Below are positions 17,707 through 26,081 of a stretch of DNA of 64,000 nucleotides, piece after piece (the stretch's first letter is position 1; every line of letters starts with the position of its first letter). Where the stretch lies: contig NZ_RZNB01000001.1 in NCBI RefSeq assembly GCF_004078635.1, forward strand, positions 558,001 to 622,000. The letters run 5' to 3'. Both the position numbers and the translations under genes were made by a program. The stretch comes from Labedella phragmitis. GTDB lineage: Bacteria; Actinomycetota; Actinomycetes; Actinomycetales; Microbacteriaceae. The notes below the pieces were generated by a model. The model had not been told where the DNA came from, made no database searches, and saw nothing but the letters and a program-made list of their open reading frames with translations.

Positions 17707-18573
17707 TCACCAGGAGACGTTCGAGTACCCCTTGAACGCCTCGCAACTGATCGCGACGGAATCGAGTTCAGCGCCCGGGGCGTAGTCCTGTTCGATCAGC
17801 ACGTATCGGAAGTTCGGAAGCCCGTCGACGGCGTCGATGATCTCCTGGATCGGAAGGATTCCGGTTCCGACCTCCGTGAACGTGTCAGGCGTCACGACCT
17901 GGTCGAACTCCGTCATGGTGATCGTCGCGTCGGGGGCGAGGACGCCGTCGAAGAGATTCAGCGGCTGTGCATGGCCGGACGGGAAGTCCTTCTGATGGAT
18001 CATGATGAACCGGTCGGGGTTCTCGCGGAACAGCCGGAGAGGGTCGGCGCCTCCGCGGTAGGCCCAGTAGGTGTCAAGCTCGAACTTCACGAGTTCCGGG
18101 TCCGTGTTCTCGAGGAGCAGGTCGTAGACCGTGCGATCGCCGAAGCGCTGGAACTCCTGGAAGTGGTTGTGGTAGAAGAACTCGATGCCGCGTTCGGCGC
18201 TCACTCGACCGATCTCATTGAAGAACTCCGCTCGTCTCTTCACGTAGTCGACGTCGCCGAACGGGTAGAACTCGAGGTCGCAACCGATACGGGTGTTGCC
18301 GATCCTCTCCTGGAAATCGAGGACCTGCGGGAGCCGGTCGAGATCCAGCGGATTGATCTGGCAACCGATGATCGACACCCCGCGGTCGCGCATGAGGTTG
18401 GCGAGAAAATCGGCAGGGATGCCGAAACCGATGCCGTCCTCGGTGAGCGCTCGATGGTTGGCTCCTTCGAAGCGGGTGAGGCCGAGGTCGGCGAGCGCGT
18501 TCAGTGTTCCTTCGGGGTCGGCGGCGAGAGAGTCGCGCACCGAGTAGAGCTGAATTCCGATTTCGACGGCCAT
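17707..18573 (-). CDS. Sugar phosphate isomerase/epimerase (xylose-isomerase-like TIM barrel)
   Basis: A 288-residue AP-endonuclease-2/xylose-isomerase-like TIM barrel. Family features are IGIQLYSVRDSLAADPEGTLNALADLGLTRFEGANH at the N-terminus, FFYHNHFQEF with the metal-binding region, KFELDTYWAYRGGADPLRLF and FIMIHQKDFPSG. Metal ligands would come from the Glu, Asp and His in these strands. It lies 69 bp after the TetR gene and downstream of a pyranose-oxidase-like gene on the same strand, suggesting it acts on an oxidised or keto sugar. The substrate is inferred from context only. Confidence 0.88.
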   Translation of the reverse strand: MAVEIGIQLYSVRDSLAADPEGTLNALADLGLTRFEGANHRALTEDGIGFGIPADFLANLMRDRGVSIIGCQINPLDLDRLPQVLDFQERIGNTRIGCDLEFYPFGDVDYVKRRAEFFNEIGRVSAERGIEFFYHNHFQEFQRFGDRTVYDLLLENTDPELVKFELDTYWAYRGGADPLRLFRENPDRFIMIHQKDFPSGHAQPLNLFDGVLAPDATITMTEFDQVVTPDTFTEVGTGILPIQEIIDAVDGLPNFRYVLIEQDYAPGAELDSVAISCEAFKGYSNVSW

Positions 18574-18642
18574 AACGGACCTTTCTGACTGAGGGGTGGG
18601 TGGAGTGCGGAAGAGACGTGATGCCGTTTTGCGAGTCGGCGC

Positions 18643-19242
18643 TCAGGCGCCGCGCCAACGGGCGATGAGCGCATCGAGATACCCGTCGAAAGCGGCGACG
18701 AGGTCGAACTCGCGGTCGAGCAGCCACTGCAACTGGAGGCCGTCCATCATGGCGCTGAGGCGGTGGGCCTCGGCGCGGGCCTCGGGGCCGGTCAACGCCG
18801 AGATCTGACCGGTCTCGGCGGCCCGGGCGATCTCCTCCTGGAGGCGGTCGGTGATGTGCCGGTACCGGTCGACGAAATAGTCGTGCGCCGGGTGGCCGGG
18901 CGCCGTCGCCTCGGCACTCAGAGTGATGAGGAATTCGACCCAGGCGGGGTTCTCGTGGCTGTACCGTATGCGTGCGCGGAGGGCGTCGACGTAGGGGAGC
19001 CCGGACAACTCCGTGTTCTCGACCTGAAGCGCATCCCATCGGTCGAGGACCGCCACGAGCAGGCCGTCCTTGCTGCCGAAGAGATTGATGATCTGCGATG
19101 CGGGCGCGTCGACGGCCTCGGCGATCATCCGGAGCGAGCCGCCACGGTATCCGCGCTCCCCGAAGACGTGGATCGCCGTCTCGACGAGGCGCCGGCGGGA
19201 CTCGACGCCGGACTTATAGGGGCCACGCGAGCCGTTCGTCAT
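18643..19242 (-). CDS. TetR-family transcriptional regulator
   Basis: A 199-residue repressor. The N-terminal helix-turn-helix spans residues ~13-60 (RRRLVETAIHVFGERGYRGGSLRMIAEAVDAPASQIINLFGSKDGLL), and the C-terminal ligand domain has the usual helical length. ATG 19242 overlaps the stop of the upstream oxidoreductase (ATGA), so it is co-translated with the enzyme it probably controls. The likely targets are its own operon and the divergent TIM-barrel gene at 20869. Inducer unknown. Confidence 0.9.
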   Translation of the reverse strand: MTNGSRGPYKSGVESRRRLVETAIHVFGERGYRGGSLRMIAEAVDAPASQIINLFGSKDGLLVAVLDRWDALQVENTELSGLPYVDALRARIRYSHENPAWVEFLITLSAEATAPGHPAHDYFVDRYRHITDRLQEEIARAAETGQISALTGPEARAEAHRLSAMMDGLQLQWLLDREFDLVAAFDGYLDALIARWRGA

Positions 19243-20753
19243 GCGAGCGCCCGCACCACGGCGGCCGCCGCGCGCACCGCCGTCGTCATGCCCGTGAGTG
19301 TCGAGTTGCACACGAGGGCGGTGGGGATGACGCCGTTCCCCGCGACGAACAGGTTGTCGAACCCCCAGACGCGGCAATCGAGATCGCAGACGCTCGTGCC
19401 GTCGTCGACGCGCCCCATCCTCACGGTGCCCGTGAGGTGCAGGGAGCCGCCGGCGCCGAGTACCGCCGACTGCGTCTCCGGATCGAAGTCGCCGAGGAGT
19501 CGGGCTGCCGCCGCCTGGTCGGCGCGTGCGAGCTCGAGGTTCGCGCGGTCGGCATCGGAGTACCGGAAGTGCACGGTGATCCGGGGCATCCCGGTGGCGT
19601 CGACCTCGTCGTCGGAGAACTCGAGCCGATTGTCACGTTGGATCTCCGTCCGGATGTAGTACTCGATGCCGACGCCGTAGCCGACCGGGCGCTTCTCGTC
19701 GTCGACGACGACCTTATTCATGAGGTGCACTTGGAACGGCTGTTCCGCGTCGCTGTGAGGGACCCAGAGGCAGTCGGACGCCCACTCGTGGTCGGTCGGC
19801 GGCTCGAGGGTCGTCAGGTCGAAACCGAGCCGATCGGGTGCCGCGTCGACGATCCCGGTGAGGAAGAAGTGCTCATTGAGGTAGCGGCCGAGGGCGTCGG
19901 GCCGGATTCCCGAAGCGAACAGGAGCTGTGGTGTGCGGACCGTGTCGGCACACACCACGACCTGACGGGCGTGGACTGTAGACAGCGCGCCCGTCTCGAT
20001 GTCGCGGCACTCCGCGCCGATGGCACGGCCGTTCTCGTGAAGGATCGACGTCGCGATCGTGTCGGGGACAAGCGTGAACCGTCCGTCGATCCCGGGTGCG
20101 CCGATCGGAGGGAAGATGACGAAGGGACTCGTCCGGATCTTGAGACCGGTCTCGTCGGCGTTGACGGCCATCGGCATGTCCTGCACACCGCGACCTGGTG
20201 CCGAGCGCGGGTCGAAGTGCGCGGCGAGGGCGCGCACCACGGCCGCACCCGCCTCGGTCTGCGGGTACGCCTCAGGGTTCACCCTGAGTAGCTGGGCGGC
20301 CCGGTTCAGGTCCTGTTCCCACTCGTCGGGCGCGATGTGGGGGTTGATCTCGCTGCCCCACGGGAACGGTGTTGCGGCAGTCCAGTGGATGCCCATGCCG
20401 CCGGCGTTCCAGGCGACGGAGGCGCTCGGCATCTCGTCGGCCGCCTCGCCGAGAGACGAGAGGTGGTACATCCCGGGCGTCACTCCCCGCATTGTGGCGC
20501 CAGTCTCGGCGGTCGGCGCGACGCCGGTGTAGAAGGCTTGGACCCCGGAGGCGACCCGCTTGTTGTACTGATCCCACACGTCCGGATCCGTGACGTCGTG
20601 CAGGTGCTGACCGGCAATGGGACCGACGTTCGGCCCGCCCGCGATCATCACGATCCGCGCATCCGGCCGTTGTTCGCGCACACATCGGGCGACCGCCGCG
20701 CCCATCAGGCCGCTTCCGACGATGAGCAGGTCGGCGGGTTCCGGGGTGTGCAT
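19239..20753 (-). CDS. GMC oxidoreductase, pyranose oxidase / glycoside 3-oxidase-like
   Basis: A 504-residue FAD enzyme. The N-terminal LLIVGSGLMGAAVARCV is the GxGxxG FAD-binding motif. GGMGIHWTAATP (residues ~130-141) strikingly resembles the pyranose 2-oxidase STHW flavinylation segment. The C-terminal LHLTGTVRMG and VCNSTLTGM supply the expected His and Asn catalytic pair. Such enzymes oxidise C2 or C3 of free or glycosidic sugars. No signal peptide is visible, so it is probably cytoplasmic. GAGGAG lies shortly before the ATG. The gene neighbourhood (two TIM barrels, TetR) fits 3-keto-glycoside metabolism; the substrate is not known. Confidence 0.88.
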   Translation of the reverse strand: MHTPEPADLLIVGSGLMGAAVARCVREQRPDARIVMIAGGPNVGPIAGQHLHDVTDPDVWDQYNKRVASGVQAFYTGVAPTAETGATMRGVTPGMYHLSSLGEAADEMPSASVAWNAGGMGIHWTAATPFPWGSEINPHIAPDEWEQDLNRAAQLLRVNPEAYPQTEAGAAVVRALAAHFDPRSAPGRGVQDMPMAVNADETGLKIRTSPFVIFPPIGAPGIDGRFTLVPDTIATSILHENGRAIGAECRDIETGALSTVHARQVVVCADTVRTPQLLFASGIRPDALGRYLNEHFFLTGIVDAAPDRLGFDLTTLEPPTDHEWASDCLWVPHSDAEQPFQVHLMNKVVVDDEKRPVGYGVGIEYYIRTEIQRDNRLEFSDDEVDATGMPRITVHFRYSDADRANLELARADQAAAARLLGDFDPETQSAVLGAGGSLHLTGTVRMGRVDDGTSVCDLDCRVWGFDNLFVAGNGVIPTALVCNSTLTGMTTAVRAAAAVVRALA

Positions 20754-20783
20754 GGGTCTCCTCGAGCAGGGCGATCAGTGGTG

Positions 20784-20825
20784 TTGACGTACCGCCGAGC
20801 GTACTCGTAATCTGAACACTCGTAA
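20784..20825. promoter_or_regulatory. Divergent promoter with repeated ACTCGTAA motif
   Basis: In the 115-bp gap between the oxidoreductase and the TIM-barrel gene, TTGACG (20784-20789) and TAATCT (20808-20813) form a -35/-10 pair with 18 bp spacing reading rightward. The direct repeat ACTCGTAA occurs at 20803-20810 and 20818-20825, overlapping the -10. It is a candidate operator for the TetR protein, although TetR sites are usually palindromic. Confidence 0.4.
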
Positions 20826-20868
20826 AGATTTCAGCGCACGGACGATGCAACACAGGCGAGGAGACACG

Positions 20869-21630
20869 ATGCTGATCAGCGCGAGCGAATGGGTCCTCGG
20901 GGACCGTCCCACCGCTCTCCGCCGAGCCCGCGCCGCGGGATTCGACGCGATCGAACTGGACGCGACCCCCGGCGTCGACGTCGATCGTCTGAAGCACGAG
21001 CTCACCGAGGCGGAGTTGAGCGTTCCGTCGCTCTGCTGGGCGTGGAACAGCGAAGACGAGCTCGGCTCTCCCGACGCCGATTCGCGCCGACGGGCGCAGC
21101 GGTACCTGCTCGGCTCCCTCGAGCTCGCCCACGAGCTCGGCGCGTCCCAGCTCGTCACGCTCCCGGCCTGTCGGAAGGTCGCCTGGACGCTCGACGAGAC
21201 GCGGATGCGCGGCATCGAGCGCGCTGCGGACTCCATCTCCGAGGTCCTCGCCGATGCACCGGCGGAGGTGTCCCTCGCGCTCGAGGGACTCCGCCGTGAG
21301 GAGAGCTTCCTCATGAACTCGCTGGCCGATGCGGACGTGCTGCGGTCGATGATCGACGACGATCGCGTCGGCCTCGTCGCCGACGTCTACCATCTCGCCT
21401 ACGAGGAACTCGACCCGATCGCCTCCCTGCAGCGGTTCGCGGACGTCATCACTCTGGTGCATCTCGCGGAGCCGACGCGGACGCCGCTCCTCGCGACCTC
21501 GCCGGGTGTCAGCGGCCTTGTGGACCAACTACGCGTGATGCCCGGAATCCGTTCGGCCACTCTCGAGTTCGAGGTGGGCGACGACGACGCGGCCCTCGCC
21601 GCGAGCGTCGTCTTCGCACGCACTCTCTGA
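20869..21630 (+). CDS. Sugar phosphate isomerase/epimerase-like TIM-barrel protein
   Basis: A 253-residue TIM barrel of the xylose-isomerase-like superfamily. MLISASEWVLGDRPTALRRARAAGFDAIELD is a typical first repeat; later strands include SLALEGLRRE, VGLVADVYHLAYEE and ITLVHLAEP, which supply candidate metal ligands (Glu, Asp, His). GAGGAG at 20858-20863 precedes ATG 20869 by 5 nt. It is divergent from the pyranose-oxidase-like gene and probably co-regulated with it by TetR. It is only distantly similar to the TIM barrel at 17707, so the two likely act at different steps. Confidence 0.8.
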   Translation: MLISASEWVLGDRPTALRRARAAGFDAIELDATPGVDVDRLKHELTEAELSVPSLCWAWNSEDELGSPDADSRRRAQRYLLGSLELAHELGASQLVTLPACRKVAWTLDETRMRGIERAADSISEVLADAPAEVSLALEGLRREESFLMNSLADADVLRSMIDDDRVGLVADVYHLAYEELDPIASLQRFADVITLVHLAEPTRTPLLATSPGVSGLVDQLRVMPGIRSATLEFEVGDDDAALAASVVFARTL

Positions 21631-21642
21631 AAGCGTCGCCCG

Positions 21643-23043
21643 TCACAACCCGCTCTGACCCGCGAGTTCGATCGCGATGTCGAAATCGGTGCGGTCGCGG
21701 GTGGAGTCGAGGCTCCTGCCCGTGATCTGCTCGATGACCTGTACGCGATGCCTCAGCGTGTTCGGGTGGATGTAGAGCTCGCTCGCAGCGACGCTCCACC
21801 GTCCGCCCGTCCGGAGGAACACCTCGAGCGTCTGCATCAGCTGACCGCCGCGCGCCGTGTCGTAGTCCCGGAGTGGCGCGAGCAGGGCCGTGGCCGTCTC
21901 CCGCATGAGTGCGGACGCTTGCGAGTACAGCACCGTCGACGGGCTGTTGAGCTCGTCGGCGCCGACGACGCTACCCGGTCCCGATCGCCGCGCTACCCCC
22001 AGCGCGTGCTCCGCCTGGATCAGGGACAGACGCAGACGGCCGGGACCGCCGGCGGATCCGACTCCCGCCGACGCTGTCCGAGGGAGCCCGCGAACCAGGC
22101 GGTCGACGACGTCCTCGCCGGAGACGCAGACGAGGACGGCGTCGTCGAAAGGGGCCGCGGCCACACGCTGGCCGGCGGCGCGGCGCGTCGCGAGGAGGAC
22201 CGCCTCCGGGTCCGGGTTCCAGATCGCCACGACGGCCAGCCCCTCGGCCTCCTCGACCCCGAGGGATCGAAGCCGCGCGAGCACCGACACCTCGTCCTGC
22301 TCGCCGCTGCGCAGCCACGTGAACAACTCGCGCGTGTAGCCGTCGACCGCTCGCCGCACCGAGCGGATCCGCTCGATCTCGAGGGCGATGAAGGGAACGC
22401 CGACGGACAGCACGGCGCGTTGCTCGACGCTGAAGGAGCCGGGCTCGACGGCGCTGAAGAGCTCGGCGTCGAGCACACCCTCGCTCAGCAGGGGTATCGA
22501 GTGCATGTCGTCGGTGGAGTGCACGCCGAAGGTCTCACGGTCGGCGACGAGACCGATGGGCGATGCGAGGCCGGCCGACAACGACTCGAGCATCGAGCCG
22601 AGGCTCCGGTCCTCCCGCAGAGCCGCGACGAAGGTCTCGTAGTAGTCGAGGTGACGCCGGAGGGGTCTCTCCCACACCCGGCGCTGCGCCTGGACGAAGG
22701 ACTTGATGATGCGCACGAACGGGACCTCGACGGGCACGAGGAACAGTGTGAGACCGGCGCGCTCGCAGGCGGAGACGAGGTGGGACGGCAGGTCGGTCAC
22801 CGTGCTCGTGAGCCCGAAGCCGAGGGCGAGCACCCCTGCATCGGCGAGGTCCCGGACGAAGGCGTCCGCCGACACGGCTGGCCACCATTGGCCGGACGTC
22901 AGGGCGACATCGCCAGCGGAGATGAACTCGGACGCCGGGAACCGGTCTATCGCGTGAACCCATTCGATGGGCGCGTCGAGGTTGCCGTGCACGGCCACCG
23001 TGAGCGACAGTCCGCGCTCGCGGAGGAGTTCACCGACTTTCAC
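21643..23043 (-). CDS. PucR-family transcriptional regulator
   Basis: A 466-residue activator-type regulator. The N-terminal PucR domain (VKVGELLRERGLSLTVAVHGN...WVHAIDRFPASEFISAGDVALTSGQWW) is the one found in purine-catabolism and related regulators. The C-terminal PucR helix-turn-helix has LMQTLEVFLRTGGRWSVAASELYIHPNTLRHRVQVIEQITGRSL. GTG 23043 is preceded by AAAGGAG on this strand. It lies ~300 bp from the divergent transporter-catabolic operon at 23351-32108 and is the probable regulator of it. Its effector is likely the transported nitrogen compound. Confidence 0.9.
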   Translation of the reverse strand: MKVGELLRERGLSLTVAVHGNLDAPIEWVHAIDRFPASEFISAGDVALTSGQWWPAVSADAFVRDLADAGVLALGFGLTSTVTDLPSHLVSACERAGLTLFLVPVEVPFVRIIKSFVQAQRRVWERPLRRHLDYYETFVAALREDRSLGSMLESLSAGLASPIGLVADRETFGVHSTDDMHSIPLLSEGVLDAELFSAVEPGSFSVEQRAVLSVGVPFIALEIERIRSVRRAVDGYTRELFTWLRSGEQDEVSVLARLRSLGVEEAEGLAVVAIWNPDPEAVLLATRRAAGQRVAAAPFDDAVLVCVSGEDVVDRLVRGLPRTASAGVGSAGGPGRLRLSLIQAEHALGVARRSGPGSVVGADELNSPSTVLYSQASALMRETATALLAPLRDYDTARGGQLMQTLEVFLRTGGRWSVAASELYIHPNTLRHRVQVIEQITGRSLDSTRDRTDFDIAIELAGQSGL

Positions 23044-23257
23044 GCGCTCTCCTTTCCATCCGGGATGCAGGCTCTCGAAACCTCCGGGAAACGCTTCGGG
23101 GCACCATGTGTAACGGCTCCGAAACAATGGTCCGCAAGTCGAGCGTCCCGTTGGAGGAATGACCAACCCCACGCCGCGAATCGGGCCATTCGTCCAATTC
23201 CGCGGCGGGACCGGCCTCAATCAGGATAGGCGGACCGGGCACACTGTCCCGTTGCAC

Positions 23258-23284
23258 CCGACGACCGACGACCGACGACCGACG
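23258..23284. repeat. Short 7-bp tandem repeat upstream of ABC operon
   Basis: CCGACGA is repeated three full times plus a partial CCGACG at 23258-23284, between the PucR gene and the transporter operon. It lies ~65 bp upstream of the lipoprotein start, so changes in repeat number could alter promoter spacing. Function is not known. Confidence 0.5.
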
Positions 23285-23350
23285 TCGGGTCCGCCGCACC
23301 GTCGGCACCCGCACCTCACCGGCATCTCCCGACATCCCGAAAGGTCCACC

Positions 23351-24436
23351 ATGATCCGACACCGCAAAGCGGTCATCGTGACGGCGTCCTCCCTCGCCGC
23401 CGCCCTCGCCCTCACGGCCTGCTCGTCCGACTCCGACTCCGGCTCCGGTGAGTCCGCGTCGGGCTCCGAGATCAGCGGAGAGGTCACGTTCGCCGGTTAC
23501 GGCGGCGCCGGCGGCGACAGCATCACGTCCGCATGGCTCGACCCGTTCTCGGAGGAGACCGGGGTCGACGCGATCCTCGACCCCTCCATGGACAACTCGA
23601 AGCTCCTCCAGATGATCGAGAGCGGCAACGTCACGTGGGACGTCGTCGAGGTCGGCCTCGACTTCGACCTCACCGAGGCGAACGACGGTCTGGTCGACAT
23701 CGACTGCGACGTCGTCGACTGCGCGGCGTTCGACGGGAACTGGGAGGTCACCGCCAAGGGCGTCCCCATGTTCATCTACTCGACCACCGTCGCGTACAAC
23801 ACGGATGCGTACAGCGAGGCCGACGCCCCGCAGGACTGGGCGGACTTCTTCGACACCGAGGCCTTCCCGGGCAAGCGGGCGATCAACTCGGCCGAGGGCT
23901 TCTTCGGTCTCGCCGAGGCGGCCCTCATCTCCGACGGCGTCGCCCGCGACGAGCTCTACCCCCTCGACATCGACCGCGCCCTCGAGATCATGGAGCCCGT
24001 CAAGGACGACATGATCTTCATCACGAGCGGGTCCGAGTGCATCGACCTCGTCACGTCCGGTGAGGCCTCGGTCGGTGCCTGCTACAACGGCCGGGTCACC
24101 CTCGCCGCCTCCGAGGGGCAGCCGATCGCGCAGTCCTGGAACCAGCAGATCCAGTCGGCCGACTACGTCGCCATCCCCGAAGGCAGCCAGAACGTCGACG
24201 CCGCCATGGCGCTCATCGCGTACCTCACGTCCACCGAGCACGCCGGCGAGATCGCGGACTACATCACTTACGGTCCGGGCAACCCCGCAGCCGAGGTGAG
24301 TGACGAGGCCGCGGCCGACGTTCCCACGGCGAACGAGGGCGACGGCGACGACGCCCCGATCGTCGCCGACTGGCAGTGGTGGAACGAGAACCGGGCCGAT
24401 GTGCTCGAGACGGTCTCCGAGTGGGTCGCGTCCTGA
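23351..24436 (+). CDS. Spermidine/putrescine-type ABC transporter substrate-binding lipoprotein
   Basis: A 361-residue lipoprotein with the lipobox ALTACSS near residue 22. The mature protein follows the PotD/PotF family: TFAGYGGAGGDSITSAWLDPFSEETGV, VTWDVVEVG, FIYSTTVAYNTDAYSEADAPQDWADFFDTEAFPGKRAIN and a C-terminal WWNENRADVLETVSEWVAS. The binding site is rich in acidic residues, consistent with a cationic ligand. A Ser/Gly/Asp-rich linker follows the lipobox. ATG 23351 gives a normal signal peptide. First gene of an eight-gene coupled operon. Confidence 0.93.
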   Translation: MIRHRKAVIVTASSLAAALALTACSSDSDSGSGESASGSEISGEVTFAGYGGAGGDSITSAWLDPFSEETGVDAILDPSMDNSKLLQMIESGNVTWDVVEVGLDFDLTEANDGLVDIDCDVVDCAAFDGNWEVTAKGVPMFIYSTTVAYNTDAYSEADAPQDWADFFDTEAFPGKRAINSAEGFFGLAEAALISDGVARDELYPLDIDRALEIMEPVKDDMIFITSGSECIDLVTSGEASVGACYNGRVTLAASEGQPIAQSWNQQIQSADYVAIPEGSQNVDAAMALIAYLTSTEHAGEIADYITYGPGNPAAEVSDEAAADVPTANEGDGDDAPIVADWQWWNENRADVLETVSEWVAS

Positions 24437-25284
24437 CCAACCAGGGAGGGGGCCGGCGCTGGTGGATCAGCGTCGGCCTCCTCGGCCTGCTCTTCGTCCT
24501 CCTCGCGCTCGTCGTGCCGCTCGCCGTGGTCGTGCAACGCAGCCTCGACGCGGGTTTCGACAACTTCGCCGACGCGCTCGCGTCCGCCTCGTTCATCCGG
24601 TCGCTCGGCAACACCGCGGTGCTCGCCGTCGGTGTGACGCTCTGCTCCGCCGTGATCGGCTACCCATACGCCTACGCCATGGCCCGCTCGGGTCGCGTGG
24701 TCTCGCGGATACTCCTCACGGCCCTCATGCTGTCGTTCTGGACGAGTCTTCTGGTCCGCAGTTACGCGTGGCAGGTGATCCTCAACGACACGGGCCTCGT
24801 CAACGAGGCGCTGCAGTTCCTCGGAGTGATCGACGAGCCCCTACAGCTCATCCGGACCCCGGCGGCGACGCTCATCGGTATGACGCACATCCTCGTCCCG
24901 TTCACCATCCTCGCGATCTTCGCCCAGCTGCGTGGGATCTCGCCGGACCTCGCGATCGCCGCCCGCGGTCTGGGTGCGACACGCACCCGTGCTTTCTGGA
25001 GCGTCACCTTCCCGCTGTCGCTGCCCGGTCTCGCGGCCGGCAGCCTGCTCGTGTTCGTCCTGACGCTCGGCTACTACGTGACCCCCCAGTTGCTCGGCGG
25101 CGCGGGCAACCCCGTGATCGGTCAGTCGATCGTCGAGCAGACCAATGCTCTCCTGAACACCGGGGTCGGATCGGCCATGGCCGTGATCCTGCTCCTGATC
25201 GTCGTGGTCATCCTGGGTGTGGCGGCCCGCTTCCTGGGTCTCGGCCGCGTGCTGGGACTCGCAACCGAGAGGAGCGACCGATGA
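24421..25284 (+). CDS. Polyamine-type ABC transporter permease (PotB-like)
   Basis: A 287-residue inner-membrane protein with about six membrane segments. The cytoplasmic EAA loop is LAIAARGLGATRTRAFWSVTFPLSLPGLAAGS. GTG 24421 overlaps the binding-protein stop by 16 bases, the only start that fits the first membrane segment (WWISVGLLGLLFVLLALVVPLAVVV). It pairs with the next gene to form the channel. Confidence 0.92.
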   Translation: MGRVLTNQGGGRRWWISVGLLGLLFVLLALVVPLAVVVQRSLDAGFDNFADALASASFIRSLGNTAVLAVGVTLCSAVIGYPYAYAMARSGRVVSRILLTALMLSFWTSLLVRSYAWQVILNDTGLVNEALQFLGVIDEPLQLIRTPAATLIGMTHILVPFTILAIFAQLRGISPDLAIAARGLGATRTRAFWSVTFPLSLPGLAAGSLLVFVLTLGYYVTPQLLGGAGNPVIGQSIVEQTNALLNTGVGSAMAVILLLIVVVILGVAARFLGLGRVLGLATERSDR

Positions 25285-26081
25285 AGACCGGACTCACCGT
25301 CCGCATCGTCGGCATCGTCATCGCCGTGCTGCTCGTCGTTCCGACGATCGTGATCTGCGCGACCGCGTTCACGAGCGGCTCCGCCGTCTCGTTCCCACCG
25401 CAGGGCTTCTCCCTGCGGTGGATCGAGGACGTCCTCGGGGACCGCCGCTGGACGCGCGCGTTCGGCAACTCGTTCGCCGTCGGCCTGCTCGCGGCCCTCT
25501 TCTCGATGGTCGCCGGAGCGGCGCTCGCCCTCGGCGCCGCCCGCGCCCGCGGGGCGATCGCATCGGTGTTCACCGCGATCTCGGTCCTGCCGATGATCGT
25601 TCCGCTCGTGGTCGGGGCCATCGGCTTCTACCTCGTGTACGCGCGGCTCGGCCTGACAGGGAACGTGCTCGGCCTCGCGCTCGCACACGGCGTGCTCGGA
25701 CTGCCGTACGTGTTCGTCAACGTCCTCGCTCTCCTGCGTACGCTGGACCCGCGCATCGAGGAGGCCGCGAGGGTTCACGGCGCCGGACATCTCACGACGC
25801 TCGCGACGGTCACGCTCCCGCTCCTCGCCCCCGCGACGGTCGTGGGAGGCCTCCTCGCCTTCGTCTCGTCGTGGGACGAGGTCGTCGTGGCGACGTTCCT
25901 GAGCGACGCGCGCTTCCAAACTCTCCCCGTGCTGATGTACAGCCAGATCCGATCGGGCGTCGAGCCCTCGGTGTCGGCCGTGTCGCTCATCGTCACCGTC
26001 GTGACGTTCGCCATCGCACTCGCCGTTTTCGCCGTCGGTCCCATCCGTGCCCGACTCGCCAGAAGGAGCTCGAGATTATGA
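25281..26081 (+). CDS. Polyamine-type ABC transporter permease (PotC-like)
   Basis: A 266-residue permease with six predicted membrane segments. The EAA motif is RIEEAARVHGAGHLTTLATVTLPLLAPATVVGG; FVSSWDEVVVATFLSD is the PotC-type signature (normally SFDDFVVS). ATG 25281 overlaps the PotB-like stop (ATGA). It forms a heterodimer with the 24421 product. Confidence 0.92.
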   Translation: MKTGLTVRIVGIVIAVLLVVPTIVICATAFTSGSAVSFPPQGFSLRWIEDVLGDRRWTRAFGNSFAVGLLAALFSMVAGAALALGAARARGAIASVFTAISVLPMIVPLVVGAIGFYLVYARLGLTGNVLGLALAHGVLGLPYVFVNVLALLRTLDPRIEEAARVHGAGHLTTLATVTLPLLAPATVVGGLLAFVSSWDEVVVATFLSDARFQTLPVLMYSQIRSGVEPSVSAVSLIVTVVTFAIALAVFAVGPIRARLARRSSRL

